The position numbers were made by a program, and so were the translations under genes. Shown here one piece after another: positions 7,558-16,538 of a stretch of 59,106 nucleotides of DNA; within the stretch, counting starts at the first letter, position 1, and each line of letters begins with the position of its first letter. Where the stretch lies: NCBI GenBank assembly GCA_934339005.1, contig CAKRHR010000014.1, positions 1 through 59,106 of the forward strand, read 5' to 3'. A model generated the notes under the pieces. That model saw nothing but the letters and a program-made list of their open reading frames with translations, was not told where the DNA came from and did no database searches. The DNA is from an uncultured Catenibacillus sp. (GTDB lineage: Bacteria; Bacillota; Clostridia; Lachnospirales; Lachnospiraceae).

Positions 7558-10076
7558 TGGAGAGTTATGTTTTCATATCTGTGATTTCATTGATATGTTA
7601 TGCTTTTTTGTTTTTAATATTTGTTTCCGCTAAAAAGAATAAAGTCATTAATTCATTTTTGCTTATTCTTGCAGCATCTATTGCATGGACCGGTGGTTCG
7701 CTCTGTATGCGTGCGATGCTCTGGCCATCTTATGAAATATGGTACCACGTATCCTTATGCGGCATATTGTTTATGGCATATGCATATCCGAGATTTATAT
7801 GTGCACTTTCAGGTGAAAAACACATCCTCATGAATCGGATTTTGCTTTTTGCAACAATTGCCTGCTGTATCATTAATATGCCTTCAGGAATACTGCTCGC
7901 CGCGCCTCAGCCTGTTCAGACAGAAAGTGGTGTGCGATTTGTCTATCATATGACATGGACTGCAGGGATTGTTTTTACGGTTGCAGGAGTATCTGTGATT
8001 GTTATGTTAATCATTCTTACAAGAAATTGTATTAAGGATAAGCGTTTTGCCAGACGTGTTCATCCGATTATTATTGGTATTATTGTCATGTTTATAGGAA
8101 ATATTGCTATTTCATTACCTTTTTTAAAAGGATTTCCTGTAGACATACTTTCATCGCTGATCAATGCACTCCTTGTTTTTTATGCACTGATCCGTTGCCG
8201 GTTATTCAAAATGAAATTACTGGCTTCTGAAGGTATTTGTTATGGTGCATCCCTTGTATTAATGGTTTTAATTTTTTACTTTTTAACACCTCAGATTAAT
8301 CACTTTTTGGGGATTGCATTTCCAACGCTGTCTAACTACTATAATATGATGTATGCAGTGTTATTTTTTCTACTGATTATCTGCGTTACATTTTTAATTA
8401 AATACGTTATGAACAGTGTTTTTGTTAAGGAAGAAACCATTCAAAATGAATATCTGAAAAAATTCAGTGCTAACGTTTCAAAAAGTTTAAATTTAAAAGC
8501 CATTTACAGTGAAATCGTCAAAGTCATTAAGTCAGCAACAGATATTCAAAATGTTTATATCGCAATTGCTTCAAATAAAGAAGATACTTATAAAATCGTA
8601 TACAGCGATAATCCTCTGGAGGATATATCCATCCTGCTAAGAAAGGATCACCCGATTATCCGGTGGCTGTTAAAAAACGATGACTGCCTCCATATTAAGG
8701 AATTTCGACATACTGTTGAATATCATTCCATGTGGGAAGAAGAAAAACATCAGCTTCGTAAATTAAATATCCAGTGTTGTATCGGATTAAGAGATAAGAA
8801 TCACCTGATTGGTGTTATCATGCTTTCTAACAATCCAAAGAAAAAAGAGATTGGCTATACAGAGATGAGCTTTTTATCGTCCATCAGTTCTGTAGCATCA
8901 ATTGCAGTAATTAATTCAAAGCTCTATGAAACAGCAGTACACGAAGCAAGAACCGACGACCTTACCGGACTTTTAAATCGTAAATCATTTTATGAAGTCA
9001 TTCAAAAAGCGTACGAAAAATGTAAAGATTCTTCCCTTGCACTTGTATTATTAAATTTTGATGATTTCAAACTTTATAATCAGTTGTATGGTACAAAAGA
9101 GGGTGATATTGCTTTACAAAAAGCTGCATCGATCATTCGGGCAAGCATTGGTACACAAGGTTATGCTGCACGTTACAGCGGCAAGGAATTTGCAATCATT
9201 TTGCCGCATTTTGATGTACTTTCTGCCAAACGTCTGACTGAAAATATTTGTGAACAGATTCGTCAAATGAATAAATCTTCATCTGATGATTATACTTTAA
9301 AAGCCATTACAGTCAGTGCTGGCATCAGCGCATTCCCTTTTGGCTGCAGTGATGTTAAAGAATTAATGGAAAATGCAGATATGTCTGTTTATTTCATCAA
9401 ACATAACGGCAAAAACGGCATAAAAGTCTTTGACGTTGCCGAACACGGAACAAAAGATGACTGTATTCAGGACTGCAAAGATACATATAGTAATTATGAA
9501 TCTACCATTTACGCATTAACCGCAGCGATTGATACAAAAGATCATTATACATTCCGACATTCAAACAATGTTGCTTATTATGCTGCAGCATTAAGCCGTG
9601 CCATAGGCATGAATGAAGAATTTACAGAAATTGTCAGACAATCCGGGCTGCTTCATGATATTGGTAAAATCGGTATTCCTGAAACAATTCTAAATAAACC
9701 GGGAAAACTAACAAATGAAGAATATGATGTGATCAAACAACACCCTGAATCCGCTGTTGCAATCATACGTCATTTACCATCACTTGATTATGTTGTACCT
9801 GCAGTACTTGGCCATCATGAACGATTTGACGGAAGAGGATATCCAAGACGTATTTCCGGACATGACATACCTTTAGCTGCTCGTATTCTTTGTATAGCTG
9901 ATTCATTCGATGCTATGATCTCAAAAAGAAGTTACAAAGATTCTATGGCGCTTGAAAAAGTCATACAAATTCTCCAAGAAGAAGCCGGACATCAGTTTGA
10001 CCCTGAACTTGTTCCTGTATTTATCAGAGAAATCCGTTCTGGTTCGATAAATGTGATTCATAATGACATTAACTAA
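7554..10076 (+). CDS. membrane sensor with 7TM, GAF-like, degenerate GGDEF and HD-GYP domains
   Basis: An 840-residue protein. Residues 1-290 contain about seven to nine membrane segments like the histidine-kinase 7TM sensor region. A GAF-like domain spans about 300-470. A GGDEF-type fold starts at TDDLTGLLNRKSF, but its active-site loop reads SGKEF (542-546) instead of GGDEF, so cyclase activity is unlikely. The HD-GYP domain is intact: HD at 701-702 in LLHDIGKIGIP, and HHERFDGRGYP at 754-764. It probably degrades c-di-GMP, with the dead GGDEF as a nucleotide sensor. It overlaps the GH3 gene by 4 bases and ends at a shared terminator. Confidence 0.85.
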   Translation: MMESYVFISVISLICYAFLFLIFVSAKKNKVINSFLLILAASIAWTGGSLCMRAMLWPSYEIWYHVSLCGILFMAYAYPRFICALSGEKHILMNRILLFATIACCIINMPSGILLAAPQPVQTESGVRFVYHMTWTAGIVFTVAGVSVIVMLIILTRNCIKDKRFARRVHPIIIGIIVMFIGNIAISLPFLKGFPVDILSSLINALLVFYALIRCRLFKMKLLASEGICYGASLVLMVLIFYFLTPQINHFLGIAFPTLSNYYNMMYAVLFFLLIICVTFLIKYVMNSVFVKEETIQNEYLKKFSANVSKSLNLKAIYSEIVKVIKSATDIQNVYIAIASNKEDTYKIVYSDNPLEDISILLRKDHPIIRWLLKNDDCLHIKEFRHTVEYHSMWEEEKHQLRKLNIQCCIGLRDKNHLIGVIMLSNNPKKKEIGYTEMSFLSSISSVASIAVINSKLYETAVHEARTDDLTGLLNRKSFYEVIQKAYEKCKDSSLALVLLNFDDFKLYNQLYGTKEGDIALQKAASIIRASIGTQGYAARYSGKEFAIILPHFDVLSAKRLTENICEQIRQMNKSSSDDYTLKAITVSAGISAFPFGCSDVKELMENADMSVYFIKHNGKNGIKVFDVAEHGTKDDCIQDCKDTYSNYESTIYALTAAIDTKDHYTFRHSNNVAYYAAALSRAIGMNEEFTEIVRQSGLLHDIGKIGIPETILNKPGKLTNEEYDVIKQHPESAVAIIRHLPSLDYVVPAVLGHHERFDGRGYPRRISGHDIPLAARILCIADSFDAMISKRSYKDSMALEKVIQILQEEAGHQFDPELVPVFIREIRSGSINVIHNDIN

Positions 10077-10122
10077 AAATGCATGTAAAAAATGAAATAT
10101 CATTTTTTACATGCATTTTTTT
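10075..10122. terminator. bidirectional terminator between convergent genes
   Basis: Two 20-base arms, beginning AAAAATGCATGTAAAA and ending TTTTACATGCATTTTT, pair around a short loop with A and T runs on both sides. It serves the HD-GYP gene and the AraC gene, whose last codons lie in the stem. Confidence 0.85.
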
Positions 10123-11215
10123 GATTCTTACGATATTGAGAGGGTAATATATGATATGTCTTTTTAAATAAACGAGTAAAATAATCCGTTGAATCATATC
10201 CAACTTTTTCTGCAATATCCTGAATCGAATATGATGTATTTTCAAGCATATGCCTGGCATGCTCCATTCTCAGCTTCATAAGAACTTCAGAGAAGCTTTG
10301 ATCAAGATGTTTCTTAAATAATTTTGATATATAAACTTCACTATAATGAAACACGTGTGATAATATAGTTAGGTTGACCGTTGCATAATTGTAACGAATA
10401 TATTTCATCATTAAAGGAAAGTCCCTATGAGCATTGCTTTTACTTTCATTGAAAAGATGAATTGTATTACCAAATTCTCTTAATAAATGTACAAAGAATA
10501 TGTTCATATAACTGCTGGCCATCGTATTAGCATAATCATCATTCATATGAGATTCATCAAAAATCTTCTGAAATAGAGTTTGATAAAAATCTTTATTAGA
10601 AATATGAAAAGACATATAATTTGTCTGTTTTGAATCATATAATGCATGTGTAAAGAAATCAGATAACATATTGTTATCATAAAGTAACTGCCAAAAGGTC
10701 TTATCAAATGTACTTTTGCGTATATTTAAACATAAAATTAAGCTTTCATCGTTAACATGAACAACATGAGGTGAGTCTGGTGCAATAATGATAAAATCGC
10801 CCTCATGAAATGTGTGAACTTCATTTTCAAAAATTTGTGTACATGACCCTGTATACACATAATTCATTTCAAAATAATCATGTGTATGCATATCCGAAAG
10901 AATATACGGAAGATGGATCATTCCGAAAATATCTTTATTCTCAATTAAGATATTATTTTCTGAAATAAAGTCATTTTGTTGATAATCTAATATTGCAGTT
11001 ATATTTACAGACAAACTATAGGCATGCGCTTTAAATTCTTCCGGTGTAAGATAACGACTCGTACATCTAAATGGCAGTGGATGCGTTTGATATTGCTTCG
11101 TAGTTAATAGATACTTTAATATTTCATTAAAATCTGTTCTTTTTTGATATGTATTGTAATTTTGTACTGCCACTTTTGCAACACTTCCTAAATCAACATA
11201 TTCAATTCTACTCAT
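10100..11215 (-). CDS. AraC-family transcriptional regulator
   Basis: A 371-residue cytoplasmic regulator. Residues around 115-170 form a cupin-type ligand-binding domain (HTHDYFEMNYV, then FHEGDFIIIAPDSPHVV). The C-terminal 100 residues hold two helix-turn-helix motifs with VFHYSEVYISKLFKKHL and IAEKVGYDSTDYFTRLFKKTY. It is transcribed away from the nucleoside hydrolase and binding-protein genes, so these are the most likely targets. The ligand is probably a sugar or nucleoside. The gene is more AT-rich than most neighbours, as are the two genes it faces. Confidence 0.88.
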   Translation of the reverse strand: MSRIEYVDLGSVAKVAVQNYNTYQKRTDFNEILKYLLTTKQYQTHPLPFRCTSRYLTPEEFKAHAYSLSVNITAILDYQQNDFISENNILIENKDIFGMIHLPYILSDMHTHDYFEMNYVYTGSCTQIFENEVHTFHEGDFIIIAPDSPHVVHVNDESLILCLNIRKSTFDKTFWQLLYDNNMLSDFFTHALYDSKQTNYMSFHISNKDFYQTLFQKIFDESHMNDDYANTMASSYMNIFFVHLLREFGNTIHLFNESKSNAHRDFPLMMKYIRYNYATVNLTILSHVFHYSEVYISKLFKKHLDQSFSEVLMKLRMEHARHMLENTSYSIQDIAEKVGYDSTDYFTRLFKKTYHILPSQYRKNQKNACKK

Positions 11216-11365
11216 TCATAAACCTCCCTCAATATGTTCATTATAAAACCCAATGAAAGAATGTCAATAATTAGTTTAAAAAAAGTCGGTTTTATGTTTA
11301 ACTTTACCGCTGTTACATAAATTCCTGTAATGCTACAATTAATAAGCAGAGGCGAGGTGAACATT

Positions 11366-12352
11366 ATGAGAGAATCCTTAATTAAACTTGATACAGCAAA
11401 AAAGGTCCGTGTCATTATTGATACTGATGCGGCATGTGAAATTGATGACCAGTATGCAATAGCACATGCATTAATGTCAGATAAAGTCGATGTTGTCGGT
11501 ATAATTGCTGAGCATTTTGGGGGAATTTCCGAAAGAAATACAATGCTAAAAAGCAAAAAAGAAATTGAAAAGATATTAACACTAATGTCCATTGATCATA
11601 TTCCTGTATTTAAAGGAAATATAAAAGCATTAACATCTAGCAATTGCATTAATTACCCTGAAATATTAGATAATTATGAAAATATATATTCTGAAGGTGC
11701 TTTGTTTATTATTAAGGAATGTCTGCGAAAAGACGAACGGCCACTATTTATTATTGCTCAAGGTGCATTATCAACAATTGCTTCTGCAATTTTAATAAAT
11801 CCAAACATTGGTAATCAGGCAGTATGTATCAGCATTGGTGGCTGTCATTATCCTGTAGGTGGATTTGAATTTAATTACCATAATGATCCTGTAGCTGCGA
11901 ATATTGTAATGAATAGTATCATGCCTGTCTGGCAAGTACCTGAAGAAACATACTCACAGATGCAAGCAAGTATTTATGAGCTAAATCAAAAAGTTCGTCC
12001 GTATGGTCAACTAGGGCAGTACTTGTTTAATCATTTACTTGAAATTCAATCTCAAATGATACAAATCGTTCCTTCATCACGTGATTTGACAGTACATGAA
12101 CAACAACTATCGTTTCCAAATGGCGAAAGCTGGTCTTTCGGGGATTCCTGTGGCCTAGGTATTATCCTTTGTGCAAATGTGGGAGAATATCAAGTTGTAC
12201 CTGCACCACAAATTAGAGATAACTGCACATATGATTTTAAAAAATTAACAGCAAAAAGTGAAAACCATAAATTAATTCGAATTTATACAAGCATTAACAG
12301 TCGCATGATACTCGAAGATTTTTTTGCAAAACTTGCCTATCATTTCGGATGA
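11366..12352 (+). CDS. nucleoside hydrolase (inosine-uridine hydrolase family)
   Basis: A 328-residue hydrolase of the calcium-dependent nucleoside hydrolase fold. The N-terminal metal-binding motif appears as DTDAACEIDDQYA at about residues 18-30, and the C-terminal active-site segment as YHNDPVAANIV. Known members cleave the N-glycosidic bond of nucleosides to release ribose. This divergent member could act on another N-glycoside. The start at 11366 is chosen for the GAGGTGA site before it; an earlier in-frame ATG at 11330 lacks one. It is followed by a sugar-binding lipoprotein and faces an AraC regulator, suggesting a small inducible uptake and cleavage unit. Confidence 0.75.
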   Translation: MRESLIKLDTAKKVRVIIDTDAACEIDDQYAIAHALMSDKVDVVGIIAEHFGGISERNTMLKSKKEIEKILTLMSIDHIPVFKGNIKALTSSNCINYPEILDNYENIYSEGALFIIKECLRKDERPLFIIAQGALSTIASAILINPNIGNQAVCISIGGCHYPVGGFEFNYHNDPVAANIVMNSIMPVWQVPEETYSQMQASIYELNQKVRPYGQLGQYLFNHLLEIQSQMIQIVPSSRDLTVHEQQLSFPNGESWSFGDSCGLGIILCANVGEYQVVPAPQIRDNCTYDFKKLTAKSENHKLIRIYTSINSRMILEDFFAKLAYHFG

Positions 12353-12370
12353 GTATAAAACAAAATATCA

Positions 12371-12398
12371 TTCACAATATAAATTACTGTATTGTGAA
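12371..12398 (+). other. stem-loop between nucleoside hydrolase and binding-protein genes
   Basis: TTCACAATA and TATTGTGAA form a 9-bp inverted repeat with a 10-base loop and no T run. It could protect the binding-protein message or bind a regulator. Confidence 0.4.
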
Positions 12399-12427
12399 AA
12401 TATAAAGAACCAAGGGAGATATGAATT

Positions 12428-13654
12428 ATGACTAAAAGATTATTAACAATTTCAATGTGTGCTGCAATGATATTTTCAATGACAGCCTGTCAAAGTAGGG
12501 GCAACACACCTTCAAATCTTTCTGATACTTCAGATGTAACAGAAGGTTCTGAAAACAACTCAGTTGAGCAATCTGATGTTGTCGATTCAACTGATATTCA
12601 AACAGGCGGTTTTATCCTGGATGGTACATGGCCTAAGGAAACTGTAAAAATTGCAGTTGAAACTTATGATGTTACAGATCAGCAGTTTATTAACATTCAA
12701 ACATATTATAATTATTTAAAAAATTATTATAATATTGATTTTGTATATTCAGAAAGTATTGCTTCTGCAGAAGATGAAATGAAATTTATTGAAAATGCGT
12801 CAGCGGCTGGATGCAGTGCTATGATTGCTTACTATAATATATCTCAAAGTGAATCTGTAAAACTGTGTGCGCAAAAAGGAATGTACTACTGGGGACAAGC
12901 CGATGAAGATGCAATCTATGATGAATGTAAGGATATGGAATACTATCTTGGCGCCTATGATAACGGAGAAGGTGACTATAATGCCGGCTATTCTATGGCA
13001 AAAGAAATGATCGACCAGGGATGCAAAAAACTCATTTATGTTTCAGGCGGTAAGGATTTTGGTGTTCAAATGTTTATTAATCGTGCACAGGGTTTTTATG
13101 ATGCTGCAGAAGAATTCGGAGCTGAAGTTGTTTATGAAGTTCCTGGATGGCCTGGAACAGATGCATTTACCGCAGCTCAGACAAAAGCATGTGATATGGA
13201 TTTTGATGGTCTTGCAAGTTCATTTACAGCTGCGCCATGGTTCCAGCCACTGGCTAATGTCGGTAAATTAGATGGTTCTGTTAAAATTGCTGCAATTGGC
13301 ACAATTGATGATACTTACAAAGATCTCGCTGATGCAGGTATCGTTTCTTGCGTACTTTATGATTGTGAGGAATCTTTCTGGGGTTCAGCAATTCCGATGA
13401 TTCTAAACGCAGTAACAGGTCATGGTGATATTTTAAGAAATGCTGACGGAAGTGCAGCAAACTACGAAGCACCTCGATGGATTGTTAACTCCCCTGAGTC
13501 CTATAACACAATTTATGATACTCACTCAGAAGGCGAATGGTTTGTAACAGCAACTGACTTAGCTGACTTTATCGTTGAGTATAATTCGAATACTTCTTAT
13601 GAATCATTTACAGAGTTTTTCAAAAATATGACTATAGATCATATTAACAAATAA
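12428..13654 (+). CDS. orphan sugar ABC transporter substrate-binding lipoprotein
   Basis: A 408-residue periplasmic-binding-protein type 1 (ribose/galactose-like) lipoprotein with lipobox SMTAC near residue 21 and a Ser/Thr/Asp-rich linker. It is a close paralogue of the binding protein at 19096: long blocks such as VPGWPGTDAFTAAQ, WFQPLANVGKLDGSVKIA and DDTYKDLADAGIVSC recur almost unchanged. No permease or ATPase is next to it, so it may feed the transporter at 16539-21434. Its DNA is more AT-rich than the paralogue. CAAGGGAG precedes the ATG. Confidence 0.88.
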   Translation: MTKRLLTISMCAAMIFSMTACQSRGNTPSNLSDTSDVTEGSENNSVEQSDVVDSTDIQTGGFILDGTWPKETVKIAVETYDVTDQQFINIQTYYNYLKNYYNIDFVYSESIASAEDEMKFIENASAAGCSAMIAYYNISQSESVKLCAQKGMYYWGQADEDAIYDECKDMEYYLGAYDNGEGDYNAGYSMAKEMIDQGCKKLIYVSGGKDFGVQMFINRAQGFYDAAEEFGAEVVYEVPGWPGTDAFTAAQTKACDMDFDGLASSFTAAPWFQPLANVGKLDGSVKIAAIGTIDDTYKDLADAGIVSCVLYDCEESFWGSAIPMILNAVTGHGDILRNADGSAANYEAPRWIVNSPESYNTIYDTHSEGEWFVTATDLADFIVEYNSNTSYESFTEFFKNMTIDHINK

Positions 13655-13695
13655 CCGAGCAGCGCATTCTTCTAAATTTTGAATATAAGAAAATC

Positions 13696-13731
13696 AGAAA
13701 TCCGTCATCCATAATGGTGGCGGATTTCTAT
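13696..13731. terminator. bidirectional terminator between convergent genes
   Basis: AGAAATCCG and CGGATTTCT form the main stem and further bases pair inside the loop. It separates the orphan binding-protein gene from the AraC/GH39-like gene on the other strand. Confidence 0.75.
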
Positions 13732-13748
13732 TTACTGGTAAAATTATA

Positions 13749-16220
13749 TTAAAAAATTTGTTCAAATTCCAATAATGTCACTCCATGTGGTGGAATTTCA
13801 ATATCAAATATCAGGGAGTCCTCCACGGTTACATGGCTGACAGCCAGTGCAGGCATGCTTTTATTATTCATATAGCGAAGCATCTGTGTATCTGTTGTCT
13901 GTGGTGAACCCATGCGCTGCCAGAAATCATAGACTGATCCGCTGTCACGATTCACCTCTGTTTTTTGAAGTCTGTAATCCCCGGATGCAAGCTTTAAGAA
14001 CAGATGGACAATCAACGTATCTGCGTTACTGTAAGCATCATAGCGCTGTTCGTAGGAAAAGACTGATGTATCATTGACATTAAATAACGATTCATAAGTC
14101 ACAAAATTAAACAATAACACCTGATAACCTTTTTCTGAACGTGTCATAATATATGTATGACCTTTCTCAATCACCTCATCACCAAGCTTATCCAATAATA
14201 AAAATGCATAATAAACCGATTTTTTCAAACCATTCATATCCATAATACCAGGACCGCCCATAAATAATTGTTCTGAAGGATAAAAATCCTCATGAATATC
14301 ACTTAAGGAGCGGTAGCTTGCAATCTTTACATAATCCATAAGCTGCAGCGTAATATAGCACACATACGCCGCATTAAAACACGTATCACGGGTCAAATCC
14401 CTTGAAAAATAGGTATTGTTCCAGTCTGAAATCAGTATCGGCAAATCCTGTCGATGATGTTTTTCCAATAAGATTTTCATTTTTTTAAGATTATATAAAA
14501 TCGCATCTTTTTCGTATTTTAGCAGCACTAAATCTTTATTTAAAGATGCCGCAAACACACTTTTACCAAAATCAAAGCTGTCATCACTGTTATAAAGATG
14601 GACACAGACATAATCCGGTGAAATATCGTATTTTATACAATATTCAAAGAAATATTCATACCAGTTTGCACCACTTGGCAGGGAAAAATCCGGTGTACCG
14701 ATGCGAAGCTGTTCATCAGCATTTTTTAACGAAATATAAGTCACGCGGTAAAGCAGTAAGAAAGATTCCATATCTTCCTGCCAGTAACCATTTGGCACTT
14801 TAAGATTCGGCGCTGTCCAGAAATCAAAGTACCAGCTTCTGACCTCATGCACACCATAACGGGCAATCATATGCCTTGCAAAAGCTTCCACAAAACGGGA
14901 CCATTTCTTTAATGATTTCGGAAAACTGACATTGGGCTGATAATACCATCCGGCATACTGTTTTTTTGCAGCCATACGTTTTGGCATATAACCGATAACC
15001 GGATATGGATGAATGCCAAGTGACAAAAGAAAATCAAAAATATGATCCAATGACTGCCAGTTATAGATTGGATTTTTATCTTCATCTTCATTATAGACAT
15101 ACAAATCATCTGAAAAAATATCACGGATACGTAATGCATTAAACTTAAGTTCCTTTTTGGCTTCCATAATCTGATCCCGCAAATCCTGACGCAAAAGAGC
15201 AGAAGCACGGCCCACCGAAAAAATCTGATTTCTGTTATTCGTCTTAAACTCATCTGAAAGATTTACTGTATCAAAGTATAAATTCATATGTCTGTCCATA
15301 TGTTTTGTCTCTGCATGCTCTTCATGTTTCTGATAATAAAATTTTGTAAAGTAATCATATACATTAGAAACAGTTGATGTATGCTCTTTCAAAAGCTCAT
15401 CAGCCGCAATATTCTTTCGAAATTGTGATGGTGTCATATCATTAATCTTTTTAAATACTGCCACAAATGTTTTATAACTTGCAAACCCGCAGTTTAAAGA
15501 TACATCGGTGATAGACAGTTTCGGATTTGAAAGCATCGAAATCGCCTTGCCGCAGCGTACCATATTTAGATAATCCACAAAATTCATATGTAAGTATTTT
15601 TTGAAAAATGTCGATAAATATTGTGGATGAATACCCAGATAATCTGCCAGTGTACCAAGTGTTATTTTTTCGTGATAATGCACATTAATATATTCAAAAA
15701 TTCTAAGAATACGCTGCTGAACATATGTTTCAGTTCCCACATCTTTCCTCTGCATCTCCATACATTCACAAACGATTACAGAAAGAAGTGTAGCATAAGC
15801 AATATTTATTTTTAAAGGTGCATGGTCATCCTTCTTTAAAGATGGATAAATAATCTCTGAAATACTTGTACAGATTTGTGTGTGCAATGTTTCCTCAAGT
15901 TTTTCTGGGATAATATGTTTTCGCAATCGCATTTCCTTTATCTCAGGGCAAAACTGTGCCAGATAATTTGTCCGGATTTCAAATGTCAATATACATAGAT
16001 TTCCTGAATATCGGGTCAATGCATAGATTTCCTCCGGAGCGATTACTGCAATATCATACTGATTTAATTCATACACATGCTCATAAACCTGCAGCGTTGC
16101 ACTGCCATTGACAATAAACAGTACAAGCATGGAAGTACCGACACGTATTTCGTTTGAAAAATGGGTCAGTGTGCGCTCTTTAAAAAATTTCTGAGATTCA
16201 AAAGTGAAATTTTCAGACAT
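13749..16220 (-). CDS. AraC-family regulator fused to a GH39-like domain with lost catalytic residues
   Basis: An 823-residue fusion. An N-terminal cupin part (1-130) and a two-helix-turn-helix AraC domain (about 170-270, with LADYLGIHPQYLSTFFKKYL) are followed by a TIM-barrel region resembling GH39 beta-xylosidases and a C-terminal beta domain. In active GH39 enzymes the acid/base lies in an NEP motif; here the place reads FDFWTAPN (about 467-474). The nucleophile site reads ISDWNN (about 596-601), Asp for Glu. The domain therefore probably senses a sugar and does not cut it. It is divergent from the sugar ABC operon, its likely target. Confidence 0.82.
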   Translation of the reverse strand: MSENFTFESQKFFKERTLTHFSNEIRVGTSMLVLFIVNGSATLQVYEHVYELNQYDIAVIAPEEIYALTRYSGNLCILTFEIRTNYLAQFCPEIKEMRLRKHIIPEKLEETLHTQICTSISEIIYPSLKKDDHAPLKINIAYATLLSVIVCECMEMQRKDVGTETYVQQRILRIFEYINVHYHEKITLGTLADYLGIHPQYLSTFFKKYLHMNFVDYLNMVRCGKAISMLSNPKLSITDVSLNCGFASYKTFVAVFKKINDMTPSQFRKNIAADELLKEHTSTVSNVYDYFTKFYYQKHEEHAETKHMDRHMNLYFDTVNLSDEFKTNNRNQIFSVGRASALLRQDLRDQIMEAKKELKFNALRIRDIFSDDLYVYNEDEDKNPIYNWQSLDHIFDFLLSLGIHPYPVIGYMPKRMAAKKQYAGWYYQPNVSFPKSLKKWSRFVEAFARHMIARYGVHEVRSWYFDFWTAPNLKVPNGYWQEDMESFLLLYRVTYISLKNADEQLRIGTPDFSLPSGANWYEYFFEYCIKYDISPDYVCVHLYNSDDSFDFGKSVFAASLNKDLVLLKYEKDAILYNLKKMKILLEKHHRQDLPILISDWNNTYFSRDLTRDTCFNAAYVCYITLQLMDYVKIASYRSLSDIHEDFYPSEQLFMGGPGIMDMNGLKKSVYYAFLLLDKLGDEVIEKGHTYIMTRSEKGYQVLLFNFVTYESLFNVNDTSVFSYEQRYDAYSNADTLIVHLFLKLASGDYRLQKTEVNRDSGSVYDFWQRMGSPQTTDTQMLRYMNNKSMPALAVSHVTVEDSLIFDIEIPPHGVTLLEFEQIF

Positions 16221-16538
16221 ATATGACCTCCATCATCTAATAATATAATACATTTGTCATCTGTTTTGAACAAAATAAAACTTTCTGTCTTTAATTATAG
16301 CATTTTATTGTGCAGGATAAAATACAAATTACTTAAACATCTTAAATTTTAATATTTATTTTAAATATTTATCCATTATTTTTATATGCTGTTCCAAAAC
16401 GCACAAATATCTTTTAAACTTTTACCCAGTTATTAATCAATATGCCTAAAGAAAAGATAAGCTTTTTAGATAGCAAAATGATAAAATAATTTCATTAAAT
16501 GCAGTAAGTCATTGCAGTAAATGATATGAGGTGAAGTT
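16221..16538. other. AT-rich divergent regulatory spacer, no gene seen
   Basis: This 318-base spacer separates the AraC/GH39-like gene from the sugar ABC operon. For the minus strand a weak promoter can be read (TTTATC, 16 bases, TATAAT at 16321-16294). No gene or strong hairpin was found. Operator sites for the divergent AraC regulator would be expected here. Confidence 0.5.

Noticed and set aside
11212..11592. 126-residue minus-strand frame next to the AraC gene
   Set aside because: It lies opposite the start of the nucleoside hydrolase, whose metal motif is convincing, and its sequence is just hydrophobic shadow text.
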